A stretch of 64,000 nucleotides of DNA from Anastrepha obliqua (GCF_027943255.1 NC_072897.1:59978406-60042405), one strand, 5' to 3'. Positions 22,809 to 33,480 are shown, counted from the first letter of the stretch. Numbers and translations: made by a program. The notes: generated by a model not told the origin, from the sequence alone.

Positions 22809-23115
22809 ATGGAAACTTTAGAGATAAGTAAATTTAATTTAGTATTAGCGTGCATTAAAAACATTGAAAATTTGGATGGCAATGATAAAAACCAATTACC
22901 AGACTTTATAGAACAAATTGAGAATATTTTGCCTACAATTTCTGAATTCAACTCAGTTAATAGTAATGTGCTATTATTGTACAAATTACAATTTACAAAG
23001 GCAACCAATTCCATCAAATTTCCATAATGGCGAAAGTCAAAAAGTTGAACCCATGGAAATAGGAAACTCTAGCGTAAATTTTCCGATTTCCGGCGAACAC
23101 AATTACCCTATATAA
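22809..23115 (+). pseudogene. gag: gag remnant, internally deleted
   Basis: ATG at 22809 opens METLEISKFNLVLACIKNIE, the N-terminal part of a capsid-like gag, but after about 70 residues the frame ends. A second frame supplies only the C-terminal motif KVEPMEIGNSSVN, ending at 23115. A gag of this group is normally about 300 residues, so some 200 residues are deleted between about 23000 and 23030. No zinc knuckle is present. Pol follows almost immediately. The remnant cannot form capsids (inference). Confidence 0.75.
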
Positions 23116-26100
23116 ATAGTAATAAAAAATCCAATAAAAAAATGGAAATTTATAATCGATACGGGAGCGGAGTTTAGTTTGATAAACCCTAATATTTGTC
23201 ATCCTAGATGGAAGACAGAGATTAATATAGTAGCAAAAGCTTTGGGAACAGAGACTTTGATAAAAAAGCTTTGCAGGTTTCCAATATTTAGTGAATTTAA
23301 GTTAACTGATTACTTTTGCGAATTTTTAGAATGCAAATTCAATGATAAATTTGATGGCATAATAGGAAATAATATTTTAATAGATTTGAATTCTGTTATT
23401 GCCTTACCTAATAGACAGTTCATTACAAAAAATGCGGTTATAACTATATTTAATCTTAAAGAAGCAGAAATGTATAATGAAATATCTTATAAAGAGAATT
23501 TTATAGAAATGTTTAATTACGAAATTGGAAAACACAACATAACTACTTTAATTAAAACAGATCACCTGCAAATATACGAAAAAGAAAAATTGTTGAAAAT
23601 TGCTTTTAAATATAAGGATGTTTTCTCTAATAAAGATGAAGACTTAATATTTACTAATGAAATTAAACATACAATTCTAACAAAACATGATATGCCAATA
23701 TATTCTAGATTGTACAGGTATCCCGAAGTACATAAAGAAGAAGTAGATTTGCAAATTAAAAATATGTTGAAGCAAGGTTTCATTAGGCATTCACATAGCC
23801 CGTACAATGGTCCTATATGGGTCGTACCTAAAAAATTAGATGCGTCTAAAGAACAAAAATGGCGAATAGGGACAGACTACCGCAAGCTTAATGATGTTAC
23901 TGTAGAGGATCGATACCCTATTCCAAATATAGACGATATATTCGACAAATTAGGGAAATGTCAATATTTCACTACCTTGGATTTAGCCAAGGGCTTTCAT
24001 CAGGTAGAAATGCATCCAGAAGATATTCCAAAAACCGCGTTTTCAACAACCACTGGACATTACGAGTTCTTACGCATGCCGTTCGGACTTCGTAATGCTC
24101 CAGCAACATTTCAGAGGCTGATTAACAACGTATTGAAAGAATACATTGGGTCAATCTGCTTAGTATACAGAGATGACGTACTTTTTTTTCAACATTTAAA
24201 GTCCATTGAAAAAGTACCTAAACGTTTAAATGAAGCTAACCTTAAAATGGAAATAGACAAATGTACTTTTCTTGCAAAAGAAATAAAGTTTTTAGGTCAC
24301 GTCATTAATCCTGATGGCAACAAACTGAATCCGGAAAAAGTTAAAGCCATTGATGAGATAGCGTTGCCCAAAACTCAGAAGGAAATAAAATCCTTTTTAG
24401 GTATCGCAGGATACTACAGAAGATTTATCAAAGACTACTCAAGAATAGCTCATCATTTGATCAAATATTTAAAACAGGGCGCAAAAGTAAATACGAATGA
24501 CAAAGATTTTCAAGAAGCTTTTAAAAAATTAAAAATTCTACTAAAAAATTATCCTATACTTGTTCACCCAGACTTTAGCAAAACGTTTACACTTGTAACA
24601 GATGCAAGTAATTTTGCTTTAGGTGCAGCTCTTATGCAAGGCAACAAAGTTATTTCTTTTGCAAGTCGTACACTTAATGGACATGAACGAAATTATAGCA
24701 CGATTGAAAAGGAATTGCTTGCTATTGTGTGGGCGACTAAGTACTTCCGTCCATATCTTTTCGGTCGTAGATTTACAATTAAGACAGATCATCGTCCGTT
24801 AGTATGGTTAAATAATATAAAAAAACCAAATGCAAAGCTACAGAGATGGAAAGACTTAATGAATTTGATTTTGATATCATTTACATAAAAGGCAAAGAAA
24901 ACGTTATAGCCGATGGGTTAAGTAGGTTAAACTATAAAAAATCGGATGATGAAGTACGAATAAATTTACATGAACTGTTTTACGAAGATGTTAATACAGC
25001 ACATAGCGCGGAAAGTGACGACACTGATTTTATTAAAATAACAGAAAGACCAGTAAATATTTTTAGACATCAAATATTTATGGACAGCTCAAATTTTAGT
25101 TCTTGCAAAACTAAAATAATTTTTAAAAATAAAATTCGTCATATTTTAAAAGTTGAATGATAAAAAGTATATTTTGGAATTTATGAAGAACAAATTGCCT
25201 GCGAAGGGACTAGTAGTGGTTTATTGTCCAAACATTGATTTATTCAAAGAATTTCAATCCAACTACACTGAATATTTCGCAAAAAACAAGTATCTTAAAG
25301 TAACGAGATCACCGATTTTTATTGAAGACATAATTGATAGAGAAAAGCTTTTACAACTGATAAAAGCAACGCATTTAAAGAATAACCACAGGGGTATTCT
25401 GGAAGTTTTCGAAGAAATAAAGAGAGATTATTTTTACCCAAAACTACAGAAAGAGATTCAAGAATACATAAATAATTGTGGAATATGTAAGTTAGCAAAA
25501 TTTGACAGAAGTCCAGTGAAATATAAGTTGAATGTAACACCTACTCCAATACATCATAATCACGATGTATTATATTTGACAAGTATAGATAAACCTACGA
25601 AATACGCAACTGCTCAGTATTTGGAGAATAGAACCTGGGTCTCAATTCTGACAGCCCTTAAACAAAAAATCCAGTATCTAGGTAAACCAAAACAAGTAGT
25701 TTTTGATAGTGAACTAGCTACAGCCGCAATAAGAGAGTTTTTGAAGGATCAAGAAATAAATTTACATACAACTACGACTTATTTGAAGACCGGAAATGCT
25801 GACGTAGAAATTCTGCACGGCACGCTTAATGAACATATACGCTTATTTAACGCAGATCCAAGCAACACGGACGAGCTTCAGGACAAAGTTTTTAAAGCAG
25901 TAGTGTCTTACAATAATTCTATTCATTCTACAACGAAGCACCGACCAATTGACCTTTTAAACAATTTAATTTCGCAAGAAAACTTATCCAAATTTTTAGA
26001 ATCATTACATGAGCAAAAGTCTAAAAGAATAAATACGATAAATACGAAAACAAACAGAGTTGATGAAAGCAATATTGTAAATCATGCTGTTAAAAATAAT

Positions 26101-26176
26101 AGAGTAAGTAAGTCAAAACCTAAATACAAAAAAATTTCAAATTATAGAAAAGAAGGAAACTATATATTATCAAATG

Positions 26177-27031
26177 GTGGACAGCACTCGAAAAACGGTG
26201 TAGAGTAGCCACAATTGATCGAGTTCAAAGAACAGCCTGCCTCCTGATAACAGGATGCTTAAGTACAACACCTACTAAGGCTCTAAACACGTTGCTTCAC
26301 TTGTTCCCTATCGATCTGGCTGGCAAAGCGATTGCAGCGAAAGCAGCGACACGCATGAATGCTATATCGAAATGGAATAAGTATCTTGGCCATTCGGCCA
26401 TACTGAACAGGAACACTGTTATCTCTTCCGACATAGACTATCATGTAAGTCTTCCATCACCACCCTTGCTATTCTCCTGTTCACTCCCAACTAGGGAAGA
26501 ATGGAAGACAAATCTAACCGAAATCGATGGCCCTCTGACTATATATACAGATGGTTCAAAACAAGACGGCAAAGTGGGATTTGGAATCTTTTCCAATTCC
26601 TCTCACATCAATCTATCATTTAGATTACCCGACTACTGTAGCGTATTCCAAGCGGAAGTATGCGCTATCTGGTATGCTGCGAAAACTCTCTTAGAAAATA
26701 GAATATCACTAGAGGATATCCGCTTTTTCACCGACAGTCAAGCGGCCGTTCGAGCACTCAGCTCCTCTTATACCCACTCAGATGTGGTTCGATCCTGTCT
26801 CTTATCTCTTAACGAGATAAGTGTTCAGAATTCTGTCCAAGTTATCTGGATACCGGTTATCCGGTATCGAGCAGACATTTGCTGTGCAGTTGTCCCGGTC
26901 TAGCCAGAAGTCGACTCGCTCTTCTAGGCTCTCCAACAATTGACAACCTTTCAGTACTCTCGAACCTGAAAATCGAATCTCTCATCAAATTCTCGAAACG
27001 AATTAATGTCTTTGACCAAAATCTACAATAA
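26177..27031 (+). pseudogene. LINE ORF2 C-terminal part (RNase H)
   Basis: From its first bases it reads WTALEKRCRVATIDRVQRTA, the segment linking RT to RNase H. RNase H follows: YTDGSKQDGKVGFGIF, SVFQAEVCAI, FFTDSQAAVRAL and VQVIWIP. A deletion then joins IWIP directly to the terminal zinc-finger remnant (HLLCSCPGLARSRLALLG) in another frame, ending at about 27031. The upstream gypsy integrase frame reads into this LINE in the wrong frame for about 14 codons, creating an artificial fusion ending at 26208. Confidence 0.85.
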
Positions 27032-27151
27032 AAATCTCGGTTAGGTGGGGAAATCATATAAAATAATGAGCTCTAGGGCAACACAACGGACCCAACTTGC
27101 GGTCTATGTGGCACTCCGATGCGGGGTCACCCTTAAACCAACCAACCAACC
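26177..27151 (+). mobile_element. 5'-truncated LINE inserted in gypsy pol, with TSD
   Basis: Flanked by the 8-bp duplication ATCAAATG (26169-26176 and 27152-27159). It starts mid-ORF2, carries RNase H and the terminal region, and ends in (AACC)n at 27134-27151. Removing it and one ATCAAATG restores the gypsy integrase frame through to a stop at 27222-27224. This is a typical target-primed reverse-transcription product. It shares tail type and RNase H motifs with the LOA-type LINEs at 5.4-14.2 kb. Confidence 0.92.
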
Positions 27152-27268
27152 ATCAAATGATAATAAATTTAAAAAAATATATAAATCTCAAATAAAACGA
27201 AAAAATAATTTTGATACTTTATAATAAGTTATGAGCCAGCAGGGACTGCTGTATCTGGTGGTGGAGGA

Positions 27269-27571
27269 GTTACAAACGTATACTAACTACATGGATACAT
27301 ATGTATATAGCCATATATATTATATATATACGTATGTACGTAAGTATATAAGTATATAAACCTAATTATTCATTGAAAAGAGAGAGAGAAAGATTAAAGT
27401 TGTGTTAAATAAAATGAGTACTAATATACAAATATGTTTAAGAGAACCTAGCCTAAGTTTAATAAATATGTGTATTACCGTTAATTTACCTTTGTTACTA
27501 TTTTAAAAAATAAAGAAGTTTTAGTTTTGATAAAGACACTGAAGAGACGTGTTTGAATCACAAAACGATAT
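27269..27571 (+). repeat. 3' LTR
   Basis: Partner of 21693-22006, preceded by the polypurine tract at 27257-27268. The LTRs differ at few positions, so the insertion is moderately old. A count of differences would date it. Confidence 0.87.
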
Positions 27572-27680
27572 TATATGCATAAAGCATTTTTCAATCGAAT
27601 ACGTCGAAAAGGAGATGAAATTTAATTTAGGAAAAAATATTTTACTAATGATTTGTGCATTCAACAATATGGCATTATAA

Positions 27681-28129
27681 AAAATATCCGAATGAGCGAT
27701 TTATAAAGAGAGATACGGTGCTCAAGTACTACATATATCATCTCAAATATACCATAAGTATACTTTGTAATTGTTATTGTTAGAATTGTTTAATATTATT
27801 TAATTTTATAATAATTGTTTAATATTTATTTATTTAATTTATTATTATTTTGTTATACTTTAATTATTTCTTTTTCAATGGATCCACATCAAATTTGAAT
27901 TTATTTAATTATTTTTAATAACAAGAAGCGCCCTTTTCAAGGCCGCAAAATACTATTAAATAAAGAGATCACAGATTTTATATGACAAAAAATTTATAAA
28001 TAACTGTTGTTTGTATTTGGGGGGTGCTATTTAAAAAAGGCGAAGTAGATTCATTACTTAATTGATGACTTGGAGTTTGTTATACTCCTCATGGATCTCC
28101 TGTTAGTTTTGAATATTATTTAGAAACGA
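27681..28129. other. No recognisable gene
   Basis: Very AT-rich sequence between the end of the THAP-like frame and the CACYG-terminated element. No motifs or paired repeats that I can support. Confidence 0.5.
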
Positions 28130-28132
28130 TAA

Positions 28133-28240
28133 CACCGCGTTACACACATTCTGTCCTATGAACCAAATACACTTTTTCGGAAAGGGGATAAAAAATAAAA
28201 ACAACGTGTATCGGCGATTTTCATGTACACGTCACAAATT
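28133..28240 (+). repeat. Left terminal inverted repeat
   Basis: Contains ctatgaaccaaatacacttt, tcggaaaggggataaaaaat and tgtatcggcgattttcatgt. All recur in reverse complement at 30445-30571. The inner block starts ACGTGTA and ends TACACGT, a small palindrome that could be a transposase-binding site. Confidence 0.85.
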
Positions 28241-28570
28241 TTCTTTTTTTTTTTGTATTTTATAACTTTAAACGAGCAATTCTTGTATGCATATCTGTAT
28301 AGCCACACGATCTCAGGATTAGCTTAACGGATTTGAATGAAATTGGGCACACAGATAGTGTATCACATTTCTAGACTTTTCACCTTGGTGTTGCCACTGA
28401 CAATGTTTCACAGGGTTGCCACCTGTTCGAAATTTAAAAAAAAATTGCATGAGATATGCCGATGTGGGTATCAAAAGAAAGGTATTTCACTCCGCATTAC
28501 AATAGAGATATAAAACCCCGAATTTTATTAATTTTATTATATTAAAATTAAAAATTGTTACATTAAAAAT

Positions 28571-30147
28571 TTAAATGCTTTTATTTTTGCGTTTGTAAGC
28601 ATTTGTGTCAGTATCGCGACCAATAGACCAACAGTATTCGCCAAGCATATGCGTAATGTCTTGTCCTTTAAAGCGCTTTTCAATAGCCGCAATGTACTGA
28701 TGGAACCTTTCGCCATGTTCATCGCTACAAGCTCCTAAATCACCAGGGAAACAATCTAAATGCCATATGCCGAAATCATTTCTGCAACAATATTTTTATA
28801 ATTGTCAGCTTGTTTGATGCCAAGAAACTGCTCAATAACGGCATTTGTGCCTTTCCATGCACGTTATTCGATAGCATTTAATTTTGATGCAAATTCATAA
28901 CTTGCAACTATTTTTTTCAAGATGTCAAAATTATTTGAGATGGCTGCACTAATGGTAGATTTTCTTTACTTTCTACGCCTACTTTGTAGCATGTTCTCGG
29001 CTTCCACTTAAATTCAGTGTAATGCTGATTCCTTTTGCGACCTTCCCATGTACACAAAAAGTACTGGTGGGTTGAAAATCCACGCTTAACACCCATGAGT
29101 AATCCGACCACTTTTAGATCGCAGCATATTTTCCAATTATGCTCTTGGTAGTTTATCAGCTGTAATATTAATTCCATGCCTTCGTATGTTTCTTTGAGGT
29201 TGGTGGCATATGCGATCGTGACAGCTGGATGTTTGTTACCGATATGAAGCAGCACTACTTTAAGGCTCTGAAATATGAGGGTAACCAATTTTTTCAAACA
29301 TCGAATCAATATCACAACAATAAGCCAGGTTTTTTCCCCGATCTTCGTGCAATTTACAAAAATCGTCATATGGAATACTGCTACGTCGATCACGAGCGGC
29401 TGTTATTTTAAAATCAGCCGCCACTATATTCCACTGCTTAAAGCGTGATGCAAAGAGTTCGGCTGTTCTCTTTGACAAATTTCCTTCTCGTACAAGGTCA
29501 TTGAAGTTGGCTTGCGTTACTAAATCCGGCACTGCAGTCCCAAGTTCACTGGATGTTGGTACAAATTCCAATACTTCTGGTTCTCCATCCCTTAATTCGG
29601 GAACATCATCAAAAATCTCCATTGAAGCCGCTATACGTCCTTCTGGTGTGTACAGAACCGCTGGAATAACCGATTCTACATTAGCGTAGCGAATTTTGTT
29701 GCGACGAAAGTATTGGTACCCTTTAGTTTGAGTAAAAGTTACGCAAAAGTAGCACAGTTCACTGCAGTGCTCCGTACGTGGTAGCCAAATTGTTGGTACA
29801 GAGTACTTTATTGTTGACCTTCCATCAGTAAACTTGCATAAATTTCTATAGCAATAGTCGCACACGACTTCCGGAGTATACCACAAGTAAGGAACATAAG
29901 CAGTCTTGAATAATTTCTGAAACGAATTAACCACTGTTTTCGTAATATCTTTAAAATTTTTACTTGCTGCGAATAAGCCACAAACGTAACAAAAGTTATT
30001 TCGAGTCGGGCACTGTATTTTCGTAAGATGAAATATACAGAAAGACGTTTTCGCGCAACAGAACTTAAAACAATTGTCAAAGTATACGTCTCCTAGTAGC
30101 GCAACTGTCAGATGATCGGAACTTCCGGAACTGTAACAAACACACAA
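28571..30147 (-). pseudogene. Cysteine-rich protein of a DEHGERFHQ family, probable transposase
   Basis: The N-terminal part has paired cysteines (CYVCGLF, VCDYCYRNL, HCSELCYFC), likely zinc-binding. The middle has DLVREGNLSKRTAELFASRF and YDDFCKLHEDRG; then come LKVVLLHIGNKHPAV, KETYEGMELIL, CCDLKVVGLLMG and FLCTWEGRKRNQHY. The end has DLGACSDEHGERFHQ and LGEYCWSIGRDT, stopping at 28571-28573. I know this architecture as an abundant, mostly unnamed arthropod family annotated as uncharacterised. Breaks: a deletion with frame change near 29265, deletions near 28917 and 28770, and stops near 28860 and 28770. The long TIRs around it argue that it is the element's own transposase. Catalytic residues are not established. 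Confidence 0.7.
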
Positions 30148-30444
30148 ACGACACAGAGTGTGTTGTATGAACCAATAAATTAAAGGTTAATAAGTTGTTT
30201 AAAAATTTGGAGTCCCTTCAAGTTATGCCGAAAATTTAGAAACAATTTTTTTTTTTTAGAAAAAAAAATTCAAGAAAATTTGAGAATTGATAAAAATTTT
30301 TTTTTTTTAATTTTACATAATAAAAACATTTCCACGAGTCTGCCTGCAGAAATTCAACGCGATTGGATCACGGAAAAAGGGTTAAAAATTGATCCAATGT
30401 TTTTCACACAGGCGGACTACGAGCTCTATATTTTATACATAAAA

Positions 30445-30571
30445 AAAAATTCTGACGTGTGCATGAAAATCGCCGATACACGTTTATTTTTATTTTTTCT
30501 CCCCTTTCCGAAAAAGTATATTTGGTTCATAGTACAGAAAAACCAAAAAAGTTCGTTTTTGTAACGCAGTG
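30445..30571 (-). repeat. Right terminal inverted repeat
   Basis: Partner of 28133-28240, with about 20 extra bases near the outer end (around 30536-30558). The end gtaacgcagtg mirrors the left caccgcgttac. Confidence 0.85.
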
Positions 30572-30574
30572 TAA

Positions 30575-31562
30575 GCACCGGAATCGTATTAAAGGACAAT
30601 GTGTAGGTATCGCCGTACCTTATCAAGTGCCAACAAGTAACAGGGAATACATTTGCATTTAGGCTTCATGAGAGGAGCTATTCTGAAACAAACAATGTTA
30701 TAGAAATCGCCAACATTAGCTTTTTATCACTAATTGTCTTGCCTTGAATTGCTGTAATTGAGTCCCACACCGGTTCTCTAAAATCCCTTGAACATGGTTT
30801 TGAAGTTGTTCACTGTGACGCAAATACACCTACAAATAGTGGGCGAATTTAAAATTCTTTTTTCTTGTTTATTTTTTTGTAAATTCCTAAATTAAATTAA
30901 AAGAACACACAACTTTTCACTAACAACTGACCCATATCAGGCCGTTAGCTTGCTCCCAGCGAATTTTAAAGAATCAGACTAAGAATGTGTTAGTGATATA
31001 CGAAAAAGTTAACAATGCACTTCGTTGCGGTCTGAACAGTGACAGATTTGACGAGTGTGTGAAATCATCGTGCAGATTTCAGCTGGCGATAAGATTATGA
31101 GAATGGTATATGAAAAAAATGAACTTGTGTCGTTGCTATCTCAACAACGACTGATTGGACGAGCGTGTGAATCTATGTGAAATTATCTTGCAGGGTTCGG
31201 CTGGGGTATACTCTCGTGACGTGGCAGCCGAAGTTCCCCTCACAATTTAGTTTTTCATAATAGTTATTGGCCAAACTATGTAATCTATAATATCATCCTT
31301 GAAAATTAGTACGATCAGTAGGAGGGGAAATGTTGGAAGAGTTATTAGGGTTTTCATGGATTTTATGCCGTTGTTTGAAAACGTTATTGTATTTTTATTG
31401 CTTTCATTTAAATGGAAAGTTATGGCAGCGTACGAGCTACTGGGAAAGTTTATAATAGTTTCCTGTTGTTTAGGAAGTTGAGCATTGAACATTTATTTAT
31501 AATTTTAATATTTGCGATCTCTTAAGCCTGAAAGAATGTAGTACATTCTTTAAAGGAGGAGG
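30575..31562. other. Mostly unassigned sequence
   Basis: No recognisable gene. A phrase gtgttagtgatatac (30987-31001) also occurs at 21411-21425, suggesting an unnamed dispersed repeat. A plus-strand frame at 31299-31481 has a hydrophobic C-terminal stretch and lies upstream of a purine tract (31552-31563), so it might be the tail of an LTR element. That is speculative. Confidence 0.35.
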
Positions 31563-32145
31563 GATGCTTTTGGGAACAATTAGCACAAAGTGTGCGATCA
31601 AAATCAGACTAAACGCAGAGTGGAGTACGATTACGAAGTACTGAATAAATGCCGAACTAACACTTTACACCACGCAACGTCAATTTTACTGGGCAAATTA
31701 TATAGATTGAAAGTAAGCAGTGGAACTCCGGAGGGGAGATAATATACGTCTGCGTTTTGACGTGATAACGTCTTATAATTCGATTTAGCCGGCTGCACGC
31801 ACGAAAAAATGTGTCGTTACCTTGCTCATTAGTGTTACCTTGCTCATTTGTCGTTATCTTGCTCATTTGTCGTTACCTTGCTTATTTGCCGTTACCTTGC
31901 TCATTGTCGTTACCTTGAATGAACTGCAAGCGAAAGCGCGGAACGAACGACAAAGCAAACGAACGGCAACGTTCGACATCTTGCTCTCTCCTACTTAAGT
32001 GAGCATATATATGTATGTATATGCACATATGTAATAATATATAAATTCACGTATTTGTATTTGCAAATGCCTTCTTATTGATTATTATTAATTTGATTTA
32101 CTTGAAGAATTTAAAATAAAACCAAGTTTGTTAATAATACCTGTT
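31563..32145 (+). repeat. Probable LTR of an unnamed retrotransposon
   Basis: Begins TGCTTTTGGGAAC just after the purine tract aaaggaggaggga, as an LTR does after a polypurine tract. It contains a tandem array of about 20-bp units around gttaccttgctcatttg (31815-31915) and then a segment related to 33043-33236. Ends are estimated; no second LTR was found in the window. Confidence 0.45.
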
Positions 32146-32289
32146 GTTTTAATGTTATTATTATTAATTTTTTTATTATATATGAAGGAAAAAATGTATG
32201 GTATTGTAATATTTACCATATACCTTATAAGATATTATTATTATTATTATTGACATGTTCAGGTATTACAATACATATAGGTATATGTA

Positions 32290-32872
32290 CTAAGAACTTA
32301 GTCTATCTACAAAAGATTTCCACATATTCCGATTGCTGGCTAGGAATTTTAATTCATTGAATGACTTTTTGGATTCCTGGTTAACGCATCTACGCCAAGT
32401 CATTTTGGGACGCCCTCTGTTTCTAGTGCCTTGCGGGTTCCATTGTAAGGCTGAGTAGACTATTTCCTCGGGTTGTTTTCGGAGGGTGTGCCCGATCCAT
32501 TTGTACTTTCTGTGCATTATTTCCTTTTCAATAGGTTTTTGGTTCGTCAGTTGCCACAGGCGAGGGTTAGATATAGTACGTGGCCACCAGGTACCGATAA
32601 TGCGTCGCAAGCATCTGTTTACGAATGCCTGTAGTTTTCTCGTTGAGTCTTGTTTCATGTGCCACGTTTCGCTACCATACAGTAACACAGATTTTACGCA
32701 AGCATTAAATATACCGATTTTAGTGTCTCTTTTAAGCGCTTTGTTAGACCACACTCGTGACATCCCCGCAAACGTGTTCGTCGCTATGGATATCCTACGC
32801 TGAATGTTAGCCGTTGTACCACCATCGGGGGTTAGGATGCTACCTAGATACTCAAATTTGTTTACATCGTCA
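32290..32872 (-). pseudogene. Non-LTR retrotransposon ORF2, C-terminal fragment
   Basis: One open frame on minus reads VDDVNKFEYLGSILTPDGG near 32865, then KALKRDTKIGIFNACVKSVL, LLYGSETWHM, VNRCLRRIIGTWWP, RKYKWIGHTLRK and RGRPKMTWRR, stopping at 32290. This is the post-RT end of a non-LTR reverse transcriptase, probably of the RTE or a related type. The RT active site lies upstream and is missing, so the copy is 5'-truncated at about 32872. The remaining frame is open over ~190 codons, implying a fairly recent insertion. Minus-strand AAT repeats at about 32234-32252 may be its 3' tail. Confidence 0.8.
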
Positions 32873-33042
32873 ACTTATAAGATATGTTGTATACTAATAT
32901 ATGTATATAAACATGCATATACATATACAATTTCGCGCAATTTTCAAAAAGAACAAATCTATATGTAAAGATGCATACAAGTCATATGGACATATCAAAT
33001 ATACGAATCTATTCCGTACGCAAGCAAATGTAAGCTAATGTG

Positions 33043-33236
33043 CTTGAACTGCAAGCGAGAGCGCGGAACAAACGACAAAGCAAACAAAGCACAATCGGCC
33101 CCCGCGTTCGGCAACGTTCGACATCTCGCTCTGTCCTACATGATTGAGCATATATATGTATGTATATGTATGTATATGCGCATTTGTATATAAATTCACA
33201 TACTTGTATTTGCATATGCCTTCTTGCTGTGTGCAT
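33043..33236 (+). repeat. LTR-like fragment related to 31916-32076
   Basis: Shares cttgaactgcaagcg-type sequence, gcaacgttcgacatc, gagcatatatatgtatgtat and catatgccttcttgctgtg-type phrases with the presumed LTR. The tgcatatgcc...tggtaatgaa phrase also occurs at about 53890-53930 and, inverted, at 58700-58730 and 58861-58890. It is one member of a dispersed repeat family. Confidence 0.6.
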
Positions 33237-33480
33237 GGTAATGAACCATTTCTCTGTTGAGAATAGGACGATGATAGAAAAAGTAGGAAATGAAAGGGAG
33301 TGTTTCGAGTGTAAAGTGTCTTGAAAAAGGCAAATCGATGATGGTGCCTCTTAGTGTTGTTGACTTATTAACGTCTGATGCACAATCGAAATTGAAGAAA
33401 TCTTTCATGAATTTTTTAAATGTTTCGTCATTTTTCACGTTTGTGTAAATGTAACTTGACCTATTCCATTGCAATTCCAT
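33196..33480 (-). CDS. Unassigned frame with an SYFxYHRP motif
   Basis: A 94-codon minus-strand frame reading MELQWNRSSYIYTNVKNDE, FMKDFFNFDCASDV, TTLRGTIIDLPFSRH and LPFISYFFYHRPILN. The RGTxID...SYFxYHxP pattern reminds me of the C-terminal part of endonuclease/exonuclease/phosphatase-like domains in some transposon-borne proteins, but similarity is weak and the N-terminal catalytic part is absent. The last ~15 codons run into the LTR-like repeat at 33196-33236, so the present stop is not original. Probably a fragment of an element I cannot name. Confidence 0.35.
   Translation of the reverse strand: MELQWNRSSYIYTNVKNDETFKKFMKDFFNFDCASDVNKSTTLRGTIIDLPFSRHFTLETLPFISYFFYHRPILNREMVHYHAHSKKAYANTSM

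Larger units (their letters stand above)
23119..27224 (+). pseudogene. pol: pol: protease, RT, RNase H, integrase; interrupted by a LINE
   Basis: Protease IIDTGAEFSLI (about 23152). RT with DYRKLNDVTVEDRYPIPNI, FGLRNAPATFQRL and a catalytic box reading YRDD, where x is normally hydrophobic, followed by a local deletion. RNase H with TDASNFALGAAL and ERNYSTIEKELLAIVW. A frame change near 24850-24890 and a stop near 25158 precede integrase. Integrase has the H-x4-H and C-x2-C zinc residues (HLKNNH, CGIC) and later catalytic residues in FDSELA and DVEILH; the region around the first aspartate looks shortened. The true C-terminus lies at 27160-27224, beyond the LINE inserted at 26177. Confidence 0.88.
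21693..27571 (+). mobile_element. Ty3/gypsy LTR retrotransposon with both LTRs
   Basis: Two similar ~305-bp LTRs bound a primer site, a degenerate gag and a pol with protease, RT, RNase H and integrase. A TATA duplication flanks the element (21689-21692 and 27572-27575). The THAP-like frame is continuous when element plus one TATA are removed, which supports these boundaries. A polypurine tract ggtggtggagga precedes the 3' LTR. A LINE fragment sits in pol at 26177-27151. The gag deletion, altered RT box and frame changes show a dead copy. Confidence 0.9.
21564..27680 (+). pseudogene. THAP-like zinc-finger frame split by a gypsy element
   Basis: ATG at 21564 opens MKCAVLNC, the C-x4-C start of a THAP (C2CH) domain, with a following SFRFLSD resembling the THAP sFFxFP segment. 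The frame reaches 21692 at the left LTR. Removing the retrotransposon and one copy of its TATA duplication, the frame continues uninterrupted at 27576 with CIKHFSIEY, supplying the C-x2-H pair, and stops at TAA 27678-27680. The spacing between the cysteine pair and C-x2-H is 35 residues, within the THAP range. The usual central tryptophan and the AVPTIF-type end are not visible, so it may be a decayed host or P-element-related exon. Only the two outer pieces (21564-21692, 27576-27680) are the gene. Confidence 0.6.
28133..30571 (-). mobile_element. CACYG-ended DNA transposon with long TIRs and TAA TSD
   Basis: The left end reads CACCGCGTTACA and the right end in reverse complement CACTGCGTTACA. 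Similarity continues inward for ~110-130 bases (28133-28240 against 30571-30445), including a nearly identical 28-base block (28207-28233). Three bases TAA flank both sides (28130-28132, 30572-30574). CACTG-like ends, long TIRs and a 3-bp TSD point to the CMC (CACTA/Mirage/Chapaev) superfamily, but I infer this from ends alone. The single gene inside, on minus, belongs to a repetitive arthropod family with a conserved DEHGERFHQ motif. Confidence 0.8.

Noticed and set aside
25153..26208. Integrase C-terminus as it appears in the open frame
   Set aside because: The last ~14 codons are LINE sequence in the wrong frame; the true end is at 27160-27224.
30280..30662. Overlapping frames on both strands
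   Set aside because: They lie on the right TIR of the CACYG element; AT-rich chance frames.
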